Shown here piece after piece: positions 26,682-34,968 of a DNA stretch of 64,000 nt; positions within the stretch are counted from its first letter, which is position 1, and each line of letters starts with the position of its first letter. The notes below the pieces were generated by a model. It saw only the letters and a program-made list of their open reading frames with translations. It was not told the origin of the DNA and did not search any database. The translations under genes were made by a program, and so were the position numbers. The stretch covers positions 359,013 to 423,012 of the forward strand of contig CAKUIF010000001.1 in NCBI GenBank assembly GCA_934660915.1, read 5' to 3'. Origin of the DNA: an uncultured Olsenella sp. GTDB lineage: Bacteria; Actinomycetota; Coriobacteriia; Coriobacteriales; Atopobiaceae.

Positions 26682-26999
26682 TCAGGAGTCGCCGGCTGCC
26701 CCGTGGTCGCCCGCGACGGCTTGCGGGCATAGCGGCGCCGCCCTCGGCGGGCGGCTCATCACGTACCAGCGGTTCGTGTCCCACCACAGGTAGGTCTGGT
26801 AGCCGCCGAACCACACGGTAAAGCGGGTGCCGCGGCCGGTACCCAGACACGGCCAGCTTTCTCGGCGGCTCACCTTGGTGATCTCGTAGGCGCGGCCGGG
26901 GCGCCACAGCACGGCAATCGGGGTGAGGCTGCCGTCCGCGTCGATCTCGCAGCGCACACGAACATAGCGCCGTGAGCGCTTTTCGAGCCCTTGTGACAT
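26682..26999 (-). CDS. Small protein of a family associated with Y-family polymerases
   Basis: This 105-residue protein contains YVRVRCEIDADGSLTPIAVLW, GRAYEITKV, RFTVWFGGYQTYLWWDTNRWYV. That beta-rich pattern (basic strand, DGxxxPxxxxW, GRxYxIxxV, then YLWxxxxRWYV) resembles small proteins found near DinB/UmuC-type polymerase genes in Firmicutes and actinobacteria. I recall this association rather than having checked it. No polymerase gene is in the window. Two LexA-like boxes lie just upstream, in keeping with an SOS role. The C-terminal 20 residues are low complexity. Confidence 0.5.
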   Translation of the reverse strand: MSQGLEKRSRRYVRVRCEIDADGSLTPIAVLWRPGRAYEITKVSRRESWPCLGTGRGTRFTVWFGGYQTYLWWDTNRWYVMSRPPRAAPLCPQAVAGDHGAAGDS

Positions 27000-27048
27000 T
27001 CGGCTGCCTCGCCTCCCCTCGTCCTTCTTTCCACGTCGATTCGTTAGC

Positions 27049-27077
27049 GCACATATGTTCTCACAAACATCTGTTTG
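27049..27077. promoter_or_regulatory. Two LexA-like (SOS) boxes in tandem
   Basis: Read on the minus strand, AGAACATATGTGC (27,049-27,061) differs by one base from the Gram-positive LexA core GAACATATGTTC. The neighbour CAAACATCTGTTTG (27,064-27,077) is a perfect inverted repeat with a 2-base centre, two symmetric changes from CGAACNNNNGTTCG. They lie 50-78 bases before the small gene at 26,999 and about 100 bases before the membrane gene on the other strand. Confidence 0.55.
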
Positions 27078-27175
27078 AGTATGACATGAACGCGGGACAA
27101 GAACGCCGTCGCGGACGAGCGGCGGGTATACTGTCCGCTAGCAGCAACAACGTCACCCATAGAAAGCAGGCGCGT

Positions 27176-27577
27176 ATGTCCAGCAACCGCAAGATGCTCA
27201 AGATCTTGAGCCTTCTCCAGTTCGCCCTGTCCATCGTCGTCATCGTCCTCGCCGTCATCGCGAAGGTCGGTGGGCAGGCCGCCGCGGGGCAGGGCCAGCT
27301 CGACGCGATGCGTCCCTACCTCGACCTGCCCGCGGCACTCGTCCTCGGCGCGGTCTCTGTCGCCGCATCCGTCATGGGCATCCGCGGCGCCAACCGCCCG
27401 AGTGCGCTCGGCAGCCACCGCGTGCTCTGCATCCTCGCCGTGATCCTCGGCGTCGTGGCCGCGGTCTTCGCCGGCAACGCGGCCGTGCTCGCGGTCTCTG
27501 CCATCACCGCTGCGGACGGCATCGGCGCCGCTGTATACGACGGAAAGGTCCAAAAGGAGCTCGAGGAGCGCAGATAG
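27176..27577 (+). CDS. Small four-helix membrane protein, unknown function
   Basis: The 133-residue protein has four predicted membrane helices (about 9-30, 47-66, 80-98 and 100-118) and a short charged C-terminus (KVQKELEERR). No family was recognised. I chose ATG at 27,176 over longer upstream starts because those would read through the LexA-like region; the ribosome site (AGCAGG) is modest. TATACT at 27,127-27,132 is a plausible -10. Codon use is typical of the host. Confidence 0.65.
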   Translation: MSSNRKMLKILSLLQFALSIVVIVLAVIAKVGGQAAAGQGQLDAMRPYLDLPAALVLGAVSVAASVMGIRGANRPSALGSHRVLCILAVILGVVAAVFAGNAAVLAVSAITAADGIGAAVYDGKVQKELEERR

Positions 27578-27603
27578 CGCGAGCGACACCGAGCACCCTT
27601 CTT

Positions 27604-27782
27604 GCTAAGAAAGCGCGACCTCTGGGCATGCGAGGAGTTGACGCGCTAAGAAAATGCCACCTCTGGGTAACCGAACGCCCAGAGGTGGCATTTTCTTAGC
27701 AAGAAAGACGCGCGCTCGCCCAGACGTCAGGGTTTCTTAACGCCCACGGCGCCGCGACCGCCAGAGGTCGCGCTTTCTTAGC
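27604..27782. repeat. Nested palindrome, family B
   Basis: An outer perfect 22-base inverted pair (27,604-27,625 and 27,761-27,782) encloses an inner perfect 23-base pair (27,645-27,667 and 27,678-27,700). All four arms share GCTAAGAAA at one end and CCTCTGG at the other and differ only in a short middle part. It looks like one palindromic element inserted inside another, or two diverged copies. It fills the gap between a membrane gene and the anti-sigma gene. Confidence 0.9.
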
Positions 27783-27788
27783 AGTCGC

Positions 27789-28877
27789 CTACTCCAGCGT
27801 GATGCTCAGAAGCTGCGGCTCACCGCCGTTATCGTCGAGTATGCGTCGCTCCACATGAATGCTCTCAACCGAATCGGGGTCGATCAGGCGCGTCGAGACC
27901 CAAGTGACGTTTCCATCGCGTCCCAGACCGAAGTAATTATTCGCCACGCCGTCGTCTTTAATGACCTGCTCCGTGCCGTCATTGAGCACAAGGCTGACTT
28001 TCCGGATGCCATCGCTCATCACGGGGTCAGCCGAAATCTGCACCGAAAACGGGCTCACCTTCGCCTCCACGCCATCGGAAGAAGTAAAGGTTTTCGAGGC
28101 GACGCGCTTGCTGAGGTTGAACCGCTGGGTCTCCGCCGTGTATCGCTTGGTGTCATTGCCGTCGCCCTCATGCCAGTTGAGCACCCAGGTCAATCCCTTT
28201 TCCAGGTCGGCTTCGCCACCAAATCCCGCAAAGTACATCGTTCCATGGACCTCGGTTTTGGTCGAAGATTCTTTTTCAATCATCTCCCGGGTGTCCGCGA
28301 AAGCCCGAGTCGACTCGTCGTCCTCGTCGCCAAAGTCAAGGGTAATGAGGTCGAGGGTTTGCTCGCCCTCAGCGCCCGAAAGCACAAGCTCTCCCGCTTC
28401 CGCAGCGGGCTCGTAGAGCGCCACGCCATTCGGGTTCGAAAGCGTGAAGGTCACAGATCCACAGCCGTTCTCGTCGACCGCGATCTCGCCGAGCTCGAGC
28501 GTGTAGCCGTTTCCCTCGACGGAGAGGCCGACGTGCTCCACCGCTTCCGAGAGTTCGACCGGCGCTGTTCCGTCGCCGAAGTCGCGTTTGTACGAGATCG
28601 TCGAGCCGTCGTCGCCCAAGAAGGACCGCGTCTGCGTCCTCCCCTGTCCATGGTCTCCCCACGCTTGCGCAAAGAAATCGGAATTAACCACCGCGTAGGC
28701 GACTCCACTGGTGGCCAGAACGGCCGCAACACAGCCGGCAACAACCGCGGCGAGGGGCTTGGCTGCCCCACGACGGCGGGGCTTCTTTCCGCTAGTTGCG
28801 CGGGAAAGCGCGCGATCCGCAAGCTCATCGTCGGCGTGCATTGCATCGAAAGCAGCTTTGAGCTGGTCGTTATTCAT
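27789..28877 (-). CDS. Membrane-bound anti-sigma factor, DUF4179-like
   Basis: The protein has a short cytoplasmic helix region (1-35), a membrane helix (about 43-65) and a large extracytoplasmic beta-rich domain (70-362) of the DUF4179 style. Such proteins are encoded after ECF sigma factors and hold them inactive at the membrane until a signal arrives. The ATG overlaps the end of the sigma gene by eight bases, so the two are co-translated. The N-terminal sigma-binding part is short and lacks an obvious zinc motif. Its signal is unknown. Confidence 0.8.
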   Translation of the reverse strand: MNNDQLKAAFDAMHADDELADRALSRATSGKKPRRRGAAKPLAAVVAGCVAAVLATSGVAYAVVNSDFFAQAWGDHGQGRTQTRSFLGDDGSTISYKRDFGDGTAPVELSEAVEHVGLSVEGNGYTLELGEIAVDENGCGSVTFTLSNPNGVALYEPAAEAGELVLSGAEGEQTLDLITLDFGDEDDESTRAFADTREMIEKESSTKTEVHGTMYFAGFGGEADLEKGLTWVLNWHEGDGNDTKRYTAETQRFNLSKRVASKTFTSSDGVEAKVSPFSVQISADPVMSDGIRKVSLVLNDGTEQVIKDDGVANNYFGLGRDGNVTWVSTRLIDPDSVESIHVERRILDDNGGEPQLLSITLE

Positions 28878-29346
28878 AATCCTCTCCCTCCAGGAGTTTC
28901 CTCAGCTTCGATCGCCCGCGAGCAAGCCTCGTGCGAATCGTCGCCGCCGGGACGTGCAGGTAATCGGCTATCTGCTGCGTGGGCAGCTCAAGGTAGTAAA
29001 AGAGCACGATGGGCACGCGGTACTTCTCGGGAAGCCGCATGACCTCGACCAGAAGGTTTCTAGACTCGGCGTCAGGCACCTGCAGCGAATCGACGTATGA
29101 GGCAATGTCCTCCACGCGCCGCCACGGCCGGCGAAACAGCGACTTGCATTCGTTGATGGTCACTCGGATCAGCCAGTTTTTAAGGTGGTCCTCCCCATCG
29201 AAAGGCTCGTCTCGCCTGAGCAGCTTGACGAAAACGTCCTGCGCCACATCGTCCGCATCGGCAGCGTCGCGCAGGTAGGTGTACGCCACGCGAAACACCA
29301 GGTCGCGGTTCGCGGCAACCGCTTTTCGGAATTCCGGCTCGAGCAC
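28870..29346 (-). CDS. ECF-type RNA polymerase sigma factor
   Basis: At 158 residues, this sigma-70 group IV factor has a region 2 with YLRDAADADDVAQDVFVKLL and a region 4 with LPEKYRVPIVLFYYLELPTQQIADYLHVPAATIRTRLARGRSKL, a typical -35-binding HTH. It directs polymerase to a small regulon, usually including its own promoter. It forms an operon with the overlapping anti-sigma gene. The ATG at 29,346 is preceded by AAAGGAGGAATCGTGCTC-like purine-rich sequence. The 100 bases upstream show no certain autoregulatory promoter. Confidence 0.93.
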   Translation of the reverse strand: MLEPEFRKAVAANRDLVFRVAYTYLRDAADADDVAQDVFVKLLRRDEPFDGEDHLKNWLIRVTINECKSLFRRPWRRVEDIASYVDSLQVPDAESRNLLVEVMRLPEKYRVPIVLFYYLELPTQQIADYLHVPAATIRTRLARGRSKLRKLLEGEDYE

Positions 29347-29451
29347 GATTCCTCCTTTCTTCTTTGTCGTATGTACGTTGTTTGGGGCCCTCGCACTAGA
29401 TACGCGTTGAGAGACAGATTTGTTTCAGGCGTGCAGCAATTTGTACAAAGT

Positions 29452-29541
29452 AGCGCTAACTCCCATACAGCGGACGCATCCGGGTGTTTTTCGGCCCAAA
29501 TGCGTCCGCTGTATGGGAGTTAGTTGATTTGGCAAGAAGGG
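29452..29541. repeat. Palindrome family C, copy 1
   Basis: Perfect 24-base inverted arms (29,456-29,479 and 29,500-29,523), beginning CTAACTCCCATACAG, are followed by TTGATTTGGCAAGAAGGGC. An almost identical copy, including this trailing part, is at 34,969-35,058. Confidence 0.92.
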
Positions 29542-29551
29542 CGGGCGGCCG

Positions 29552-29640
29552 CTAGCCGATGGTCAAGTTGATCTTTGCCCCATTACCCGCGAGAGTTTTT
29601 CGAGCGTCGACATCGTTGGATTCGCTCGCCCGTGATCCGC
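29552..29640 (-). pseudogene. Remnant of an XRE antitoxin C-terminus
   Basis: Read leftwards, this stretch encodes ANPTMSTLEKLSRVMG and then, after a one-base deletion, KINLTIG and a stop. It matches the last 25 residues of the intact antitoxin at 33,541-34,089 (ANPTMSTIEKLARAMG, AKINLTIG). The rest of that gene is gone. The following 150 bases (to 29,793) keep a plus-strand fragment (REDYVNGKEMGWVEADASAARQ) that also changes frame and may be debris of another gene. Confidence 0.65.
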
Positions 29641-29854
29641 GAGGACTACGTCAACGGCAAGGAGATGGGTTGGGTGGAGGCAGATGCGTCCGCCGCCCGC
29701 CAGTCGTGGCATTGTTGCCGCTTGTTTTGCCGATATTGGTCTGGAAACCAGCCCGTGAGGGTGCCAAGCAGAAATGGCCCTAATAAAAACTAGAGCGCAT
29801 CCGCTCTCACGGACACGCCCTTACAAAACCTCTCGGTTTTTCCAGCTAAGGAAA
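29641..29854. other. Degraded region, no intact gene
   Basis: Two overlapping short plus-strand frames end near 29,783-29,793. Neither has a ribosome site. Joined by a frameshift they would read REDYVNGKEMGWVEADASAAR then VALLPLVLPILVWKPAREGAK, suggesting decayed coding sequence. Confidence 0.35.
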
Positions 29855-30868
29855 TTATGACTGCATAGGGAGCCAGAGGTCAACGAGTTTGAAGAAAAAA
29901 TCGAAGTAGCCCGCAAGCGAGCCGTCTGCTGGGCAGAGCGGCAGCGTCGAGGCGAGCGCTTCCTTCGCCTGTCTCATTTTCTCTGCGTGACGCCTCCTTG
30001 TCGAGGGCCTGACGCAGAAGGTGTGCGAGGCATAGAGGGTGGCTGCTATCTGGGCGATGCGCAGGTTCCGCAGCTTCGATCTCCTTGACTTGCTGTTCTT
30101 CAGCCCAAGGCTGTTCATCGAGCTCACGATCGGGCCCGACGTCGGAAACGGTGCCAGCGTCGACGATGATGAGAATCCGTTGACGATGCAGCTGTTGTGG
30201 CTGCACGCATTGCGGAGGCCCTTTACCGACTTGAGGACGTAGTGCTCATCGCGCATCGCGTCGTCGCCCCAGCGTTCGGAGCAGAACAGCCAAAGGTCAG
30301 CGAACTGGCCGAAGTCCGTGACCTCGAGCAACGCCCAGACCGAGAGCCCTCCGAGGTCGTCCATGTAGTGAGAGATGACGTCCCCCGAGTACGCGTCGGG
30401 ATACTTTCCGGTGGAGCCCCTGGCTTTGAGGCTGGATTCCATCCTCGCGTTGCCCCTCGCCCTCTGGCGTTCGAGGAAGTCCGCGACGACGGCGTAGCCG
30501 TCCTCGCCTTGCGCGGCACAGCGGTTGAGCAGATCAAGTCTGGCGAAGTGCTCGACGTCGATGCAGATCTCGCGGAGCGCCGAGCGAAGCACCCGGTCGG
30601 CCGACGACAGTTCCTTGAGGGCCGCGAAGTCGAGACCGATGTACTCGCCCCTGTGCGGACCTTCCAGGTAGATTGGGTAGAGTTTCCTGTACGAGGCGGC
30701 GCGCAGGTAGTTGTTGGCGTGCTTGAGGTAATCGGCGGCCTCGCTCTCGCTGCACAGCTCGAACTTGACGCCCTTCTCCTTAAGATGGGCGATCTGCTGC
30801 TCAACGGCGAGCATAGGCTTGGGGCGCGCCTGGCCTTTGCTGTCCGGCGACTCTGACTCCTTGGCCAT
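29855..30868 (-). CDS. Second Abi-family protein (Abi_2-like)
   Basis: The 337-residue protein begins the Abi_2 core with KPMLAVEQQIAHLKEKGV (about 17-34) and ADYLKHANNYLRAASYRKLY (45-64). It contains R219-N220-x3-H224 (GLRNACSHNSCIV), the HEPN-type RNase motif at the place expected for the family. It is only distantly similar to the Abi protein at 15,879-16,937. AAAGGAG lies six bases before the ATG, and a TATAAT is 38 bases upstream. It is flanked by degraded DNA on one side and a surface-protein gene on the other. Confidence 0.82.
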   Translation of the reverse strand: MAKESESPDSKGQARPKPMLAVEQQIAHLKEKGVKFELCSESEAADYLKHANNYLRAASYRKLYPIYLEGPHRGEYIGLDFAALKELSSADRVLRSALREICIDVEHFARLDLLNRCAAQGEDGYAVVADFLERQRARGNARMESSLKARGSTGKYPDAYSGDVISHYMDDLGGLSVWALLEVTDFGQFADLWLFCSERWGDDAMRDEHYVLKSVKGLRNACSHNSCIVNGFSSSSTLAPFPTSGPIVSSMNSLGLKNSKSRRSKLRNLRIAQIAATLYASHTFCVRPSTRRRHAEKMRQAKEALASTLPLCPADGSLAGYFDFFFKLVDLWLPMQS

Positions 30869-30905
30869 CCGCGCTCCTTTCCAGTGGTTGATTTGTGTGG
30901 ATCGT

Positions 30906-30911
30906 ATTATA
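30906..30911 (-). promoter_or_regulatory. -10 element for the second Abi gene
   Basis: TATAAT on the minus strand lies within GTATAATAC, 38 bases before the start. No good -35 is visible at the usual distance. Confidence 0.4.
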
Positions 30912-31104
30912 CGGCCGGAGTTGAAAGACCATTAACTCCTTGCGACGCTAGGTTACGAAAACAGTAGCTGCGGAGAAGCCGACCAAGCCAGCACAAACGC
31001 CGTCCTCTCGAAGGCGCTGTAAGAAGAAGGGCGACCCTTTGGCCGCCCTTCCCGGAAGTTGGCTAGCTAGGGCACGGATCTCATGCCGCGCAGCACCGTG
31101 CGCC

Positions 31105-32838
31105 CTAGCCGCGCCTGCGCTTGAACAGGCCGGCGAGAAGTGCGGAGGCGCCGGCAAAAGCCGTGGCAGCAAACCCCGTAAGCGACGCGTCCCCCGTCGC
31201 GGGGAGGCGCTTCTTTGTCGACGCGGGCTTGGCCTTGGCGTCCGTCACGGGCGTTTGCTGCTCGGCCGGTTTCGTCTCGGGCTTGGTATCGCCGGGCTTC
31301 TCCTCGGGCCTGGCCTCCTCAGGCGGCGCGATGACCGCGCTCTTGGCGACGGCTTCGTCATAGGGAGAGTCGACTACAGCATCGCCCGTGCCGATGGTTT
31401 GGCCCGCCTCGTAGACGACGCCGTCGTCGAGCTCTTCCTTGCCGCGATAGTCAATGACCTTGCCGCCGGCAGGCGTCTGGATGATGGCGCCTTCAATCTC
31501 GATGGTGCCGATCGCCTTGCCGTCCTCGCTCATGGCAAGGGCGAAGATTGCCGCCGTGTCTCCCTCAGCCGTGACCTTGCTGCGAACGATCGAGATGGTC
31601 GCGGGCGTAATGCCCTCGCTGGTCTGGGCGAAGATGCCGATGTTCATGCCCTCGCGCTCAGGAATGGCCTCGCCATCCTGGTCTCCACTGTAGTGGTCGG
31701 GGCCGTCGCCGCCGGTCTCGGCATAGCGGGCTATGGCCTTGACAACGGAGTCGCTAATGTAGATATGGCCACCCGCGTCGTTGGGGTAGAAGTTTCTGGT
31801 GGAAATCGCAGTCGAGAATTCGCCCTCTGCGAACGCATCCACGGTCGAGCCGTTCTTGATGACGATGTCGTTCTCATCGGTGTAGAGGGCGATGACTTCC
31901 CCGCCATCTGAGCTTGTGCGAACCGTCACGGTCGCACCATCGAGCGTGACGCCCTTATAGACATAGATGCCGTAACCAACACCGGTTGCGTCAAGGGATG
32001 CGTTCGTGACCGTGAGACCGCCCTTGGCCTTGACGGCATAATCTTCCTCGGAGCTTGCCTTGACCTGGCTGCCACCCGAAATCTCGATGTTGCCTTCGGC
32101 CCAAATCGCATTGTTCTCGATAGAGCTTGCCTCTACCTTGCCGCCGCCCTTGATGATCAGGTCGCTGCCTGTGGCAATGCCTCTCCGCTCCCCTTTTGCG
32201 ATCACGGTGCCAGAGGAGTCGATGGTGGCATTGCCCCCAGATTGGATGCCTTCAGTACCACCTGTGGCATTCACGGTACCCGAGCCCGTGATGGATAGAT
32301 CTCCCTTTGCCTCAATTCCGTCGGAAGAAGTGCTTGTGGTATTCACGGTGCCAGGACCGGAAATGGAGAGGTCGCCTGAGGATTTAATTGCATCGGCCTC
32401 AGCTGTCACGTTGAGCTCATCTGAACTCTTCGAGCTCTTTATGTTCAACTCTGCTTTCTGGTTGGCGCCGTTCTCTGCCTTGATGGCAGCTCCGGCGGAA
32501 TCGGGGTCAGTTTTCACGGTGTTGTTGCCCTCGTAGGCAACGTTGAGCTTACCGGCGGCCTCGATTGCGCCGCCGTTATAGCCATTGAGCTTCATGTCGT
32601 CGGCGCCGTCCCAGGCCCAGGTACCGGCCTCGTCGCCTGCCGCGGTACCGGCGTTGTACTGGGTGCCGTCGACGTCCACCCACTCGGCGGCAAGCGCGGC
32701 GTCGGGCATGAACAACGCACCAGCGCAGGCGACGCACAGGGCACCCGCGATTAAGCGGCGGGTCGCGTGGGACCAGTCGGCGCGGACTCGGACGACTGGG
32801 CGCTGCCCGACGGGGTTGGAGAAGTGACTCTTGCTCAT
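31105..32838 (-). CDS. LPXTG-anchored surface protein with parallel-beta repeats
   Basis: The 577-residue secreted protein has a signal peptide (about 20-50, LIAGALCVACAGALFMPDAALA) and a carbohydrate-binding-like/right-handed beta-helix region (55-450) with repeats such as GDLSISGPGTVNTTSTSSDG and NATIDSSGTVIAKG. A Pro/Glu/Lys-rich wall-spanning stretch follows, then LPATGD, a hydrophobic helix and KRRRG. The LPATG box marks it for covalent attachment by sortase. I use ATG at 32,838 (MSKSHFSN) with GAGGGGG upstream; a start 124 codons earlier would add sequence unlike a signal peptide. A role in attachment or glycan binding is inferred. Confidence 0.85.
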   Translation of the reverse strand: MSKSHFSNPVGQRPVVRVRADWSHATRRLIAGALCVACAGALFMPDAALAAEWVDVDGTQYNAGTAAGDEAGTWAWDGADDMKLNGYNGGAIEAAGKLNVAYEGNNTVKTDPDSAGAAIKAENGANQKAELNIKSSKSSDELNVTAEADAIKSSGDLSISGPGTVNTTSTSSDGIEAKGDLSITGSGTVNATGGTEGIQSGGNATIDSSGTVIAKGERRGIATGSDLIIKGGGKVEASSIENNAIWAEGNIEISGGSQVKASSEEDYAVKAKGGLTVTNASLDATGVGYGIYVYKGVTLDGATVTVRTSSDGGEVIALYTDENDIVIKNGSTVDAFAEGEFSTAISTRNFYPNDAGGHIYISDSVVKAIARYAETGGDGPDHYSGDQDGEAIPEREGMNIGIFAQTSEGITPATISIVRSKVTAEGDTAAIFALAMSEDGKAIGTIEIEGAIIQTPAGGKVIDYRGKEELDDGVVYEAGQTIGTGDAVVDSPYDEAVAKSAVIAPPEEARPEEKPGDTKPETKPAEQQTPVTDAKAKPASTKKRLPATGDASLTGFAATAFAGASALLAGLFKRRRG

Positions 32839-33540
32839 GGTGTGCCCCCTCTTTCGTGGTGCTTCTCGACACCCCCTAGCGTCGGGCGGGAGGGCGTTGC
32901 ACGGTAGTGCCATTTGAGGGGCAAAACGGCCAACGACGGGCGTCGCAGCGTGGGCGGCAGGACGTGGGCCATGGAGGGAAAGCTCGTTAACTTGGACCGC
33001 CCTAATCAAGCCGCCCTCAAAACGACTGCGATCATAGCGATTCTTGACACATCCAACCTCGCCTATGCATATGAGGCTGCGTCGCGAAACGCCCGAAAGG
33101 AAGTAGTCGTGGCCGAAAGCCGGGCAACGCACGTTGCATAGCACCGACATTCCCAGGGACTGTATCCACGCCCCGGTCAGCTGGTTGCGGTAGACGTTGT
33201 AGCGTCTCACGGCACCGTATTCCCCGAGAGCGAACTGACAGCGATGGCGGCTTTAAGGTTGAGGGGCGCCCTTAGGGCTGAGGCCCTCCGATTGCGAGGA
33301 GCGCGTCGCCGTGGCTGACGCGGTCAAGATCATGCAGCGCGACGGGCGCAGCCACACCACTTGCCGCCAGGGTTGCACAGTCAATAAAATCGTGGTGCAT
33401 TGTGGCACGTCTTCGCCATGGGCGATTATGCACAAAAATAGGGCAGTTTGGCTTTCACCATTCCACCCCAAAAACCCGAAGGTTTTGCCAGTTAGCAGTA
33501 CTTTAGCAGCCTGAGACTCATCGTCAAGGACTATATAGAG
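32839..33540. other. 700-base region without a recognisable gene
   Basis: Several short frames exist on both strands, but none has a ribosome site and host-like codon use. A TTGACA at 33,044-33,049 with GCATAT 17 bases on could be a rightward promoter. The minus-strand extension VRRYNVYRNQLTGAWIQSLGM (33,210 leftward) looks protein-like and may be a gene fragment. Base composition is mixed, which fits degraded accessory DNA. Confidence 0.35.
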
Positions 33541-34089
33541 CTACCCAATAGTCAGGTTGATCTTTGCCCCCATCGCACGCGCGAGCTTCTCGATCGTCGA
33601 CATCGTCGGGTTCGCGCGGCCGCGTTCGATTCGGCTGATCGTTTCCTGAGGAACACCCGATTTGCGCGAGAGCTCGGTTTGAGTAAGGCGCGCGACGCCC
33701 CGTGCCAGGCGGATCTCTCGACCTAGGCGCGAAGCCCCGCGGAAGCCCTCGGTGACCTCCCGAAGATAGAACCCGTCCTGAAGGCTGCGCCCCTCTCCCG
33801 CAAGCAGCAGTTCGAGTGGGTCGTACTCGCCCAAACCGTTCGCGCGCATCACAGAGCCGATGTTTTGCCTGCTCGGCGGGGCGATTCGCTCCTCAACCCA
33901 AGACCACACCCACTCTGGCGGAATCTCCCGTTGCCCCTTAGCAACAAAGAAACCGAACTGGATCGGCACGTCCTGGGGCCCTGCCCAATCCTCAACCGTT
34001 GCGGTGAAGGTCGAGGTCGCTTGATCGCACTCGATGACGGCGCAGGGCGGCGCGTCCTTCTCACCGTCAATCAGCTCGAATCTCCTCAT
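33541..34089 (-). CDS. HipB-like antitoxin with extra N-terminal domain
   Basis: The 182-residue protein ends in an XRE-type HTH (about 120-180, LTQTELSRKSGVPQETISRIERGRANP is the helix region), as in HipB. The first 115 residues form a separate domain of unknown family (IPPEWVWSWVEERIAPPSRQNIG, then LGEYDPLELLLAGEGRSLQDGFY). Such a region might correspond to the HipA N-subdomain or the HipS protein of three-part HipBST systems. I start at MRRFELIDGE (34,089), preceded by AAAGGAGG. It overlaps the kinase gene by 23 bases and lies downstream of it, the reverse of the classic hipB-hipA order. Confidence 0.75.
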   Translation of the reverse strand: MRRFELIDGEKDAPPCAVIECDQATSTFTATVEDWAGPQDVPIQFGFFVAKGQREIPPEWVWSWVEERIAPPSRQNIGSVMRANGLGEYDPLELLLAGEGRSLQDGFYLREVTEGFRGASRLGREIRLARGVARLTQTELSRKSGVPQETISRIERGRANPTMSTIEKLARAMGAKINLTIG

Positions 34090-34882
34090 AGCGCTCCCAC
34101 CTCCTTTGGATAATCTCCCGCATCTTCGACAGGACCGCGTCCGGCAATATTCCCTCCAGGCCGTCGAACAGCTCGGCGATTCGGACCTCGTCCAGATCCT
34201 GGATTCCCTCAACCGGCGCAATGGTTCTGAGGTTCTCCTCAAGCGAACGGCTGCCGACGAAGTTGGTCGTAGCCACGTCCGCGAGCGGGTCGAAGGCAGC
34301 GATTCGCTCGAGGTCTGCCGCCAACGGCGCCAGGAGTGAGAAACCCGTATCGAATACGGGAGCAATCCTGAACGAGCCGTTGGGCGCTGCGAGGACCTCG
34401 ATGTTCGATGCGTGGCGATCGCGATTTGCCATCAGGTAATCGACGAGCATCATCCTCGCGATATCTTCTTGCCAGCCAAAACGGCGGCAGAGCTCGATCG
34501 GTGACTCTCCGGGATTTTTATACAGGCCGAAAAAAGCCCCGAGCGACAGCTTGCGCTCCCACACCTTACGGAAGTTGCGCGACGAGTTGAGCCACGTCTC
34601 GTACTCGGCACCGTCTATGAGCACCTTGGCGTGAATCAGCCGATATGCGAGGTGTTCGATGCCGAGCGCATCCATAAGCCGGCTTGCCAGGAGCTCGTTT
34701 ACGCACTCGTAGCCGTCGATGACCACCCCGTTGTAGCGCGGCAGTTTGTAGTAGATGAGCCTCGAGCCCGACCCGGTGCGCGCCTTCAGGTACGTTCCGG
34801 CAGTACCCGACGAGCTTGCCCGCTCGTTCCAATCCAAGCCGGTCAGGTCCTGAATCGCCCTCACGATATCCCTGCTTGCCAT
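34067..34882 (-). CDS. Short HipA-family serine/threonine kinase toxin (HipT-like)
   Basis: At 271 residues it lacks the N-subdomain 1 of full-length HipA (about 440). It keeps a Ser/Gly-rich loop (ASSSGTAGTYLK, 22-33) that could bind ATP and be autophosphorylated, the catalytic loop NRDRHASN (153-160) and the metal-binding FDTG (177-180). HipA and HipT kinases phosphorylate aminoacyl-tRNA synthetases and stop growth. The size and the adjacent serines in the loop recall HipT of E. coli O127. The paired antitoxin is the overlapping downstream gene. Confidence 0.82.
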   Translation of the reverse strand: MASRDIVRAIQDLTGLDWNERASSSGTAGTYLKARTGSGSRLIYYKLPRYNGVVIDGYECVNELLASRLMDALGIEHLAYRLIHAKVLIDGAEYETWLNSSRNFRKVWERKLSLGAFFGLYKNPGESPIELCRRFGWQEDIARMMLVDYLMANRDRHASNIEVLAAPNGSFRIAPVFDTGFSLLAPLAADLERIAAFDPLADVATTNFVGSRSLEENLRTIAPVEGIQDLDEVRIAELFDGLEGILPDAVLSKMREIIQRRWERYEEIRAD

Positions 34883-34968
34883 ATCCCACCCTTCAATGTC
34901 CGAATATAGGTTTTATATCATATCCAAACACGTAGTCGCCCATTCCTGACGGTTGTCGTGAGGGAAAA

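Noticed and set aside
33253..33514. Short frames on both strands upstream of the HipB-like gene
   Set aside because: None has a ribosome site or recognisable family; composition suggests degraded DNA.
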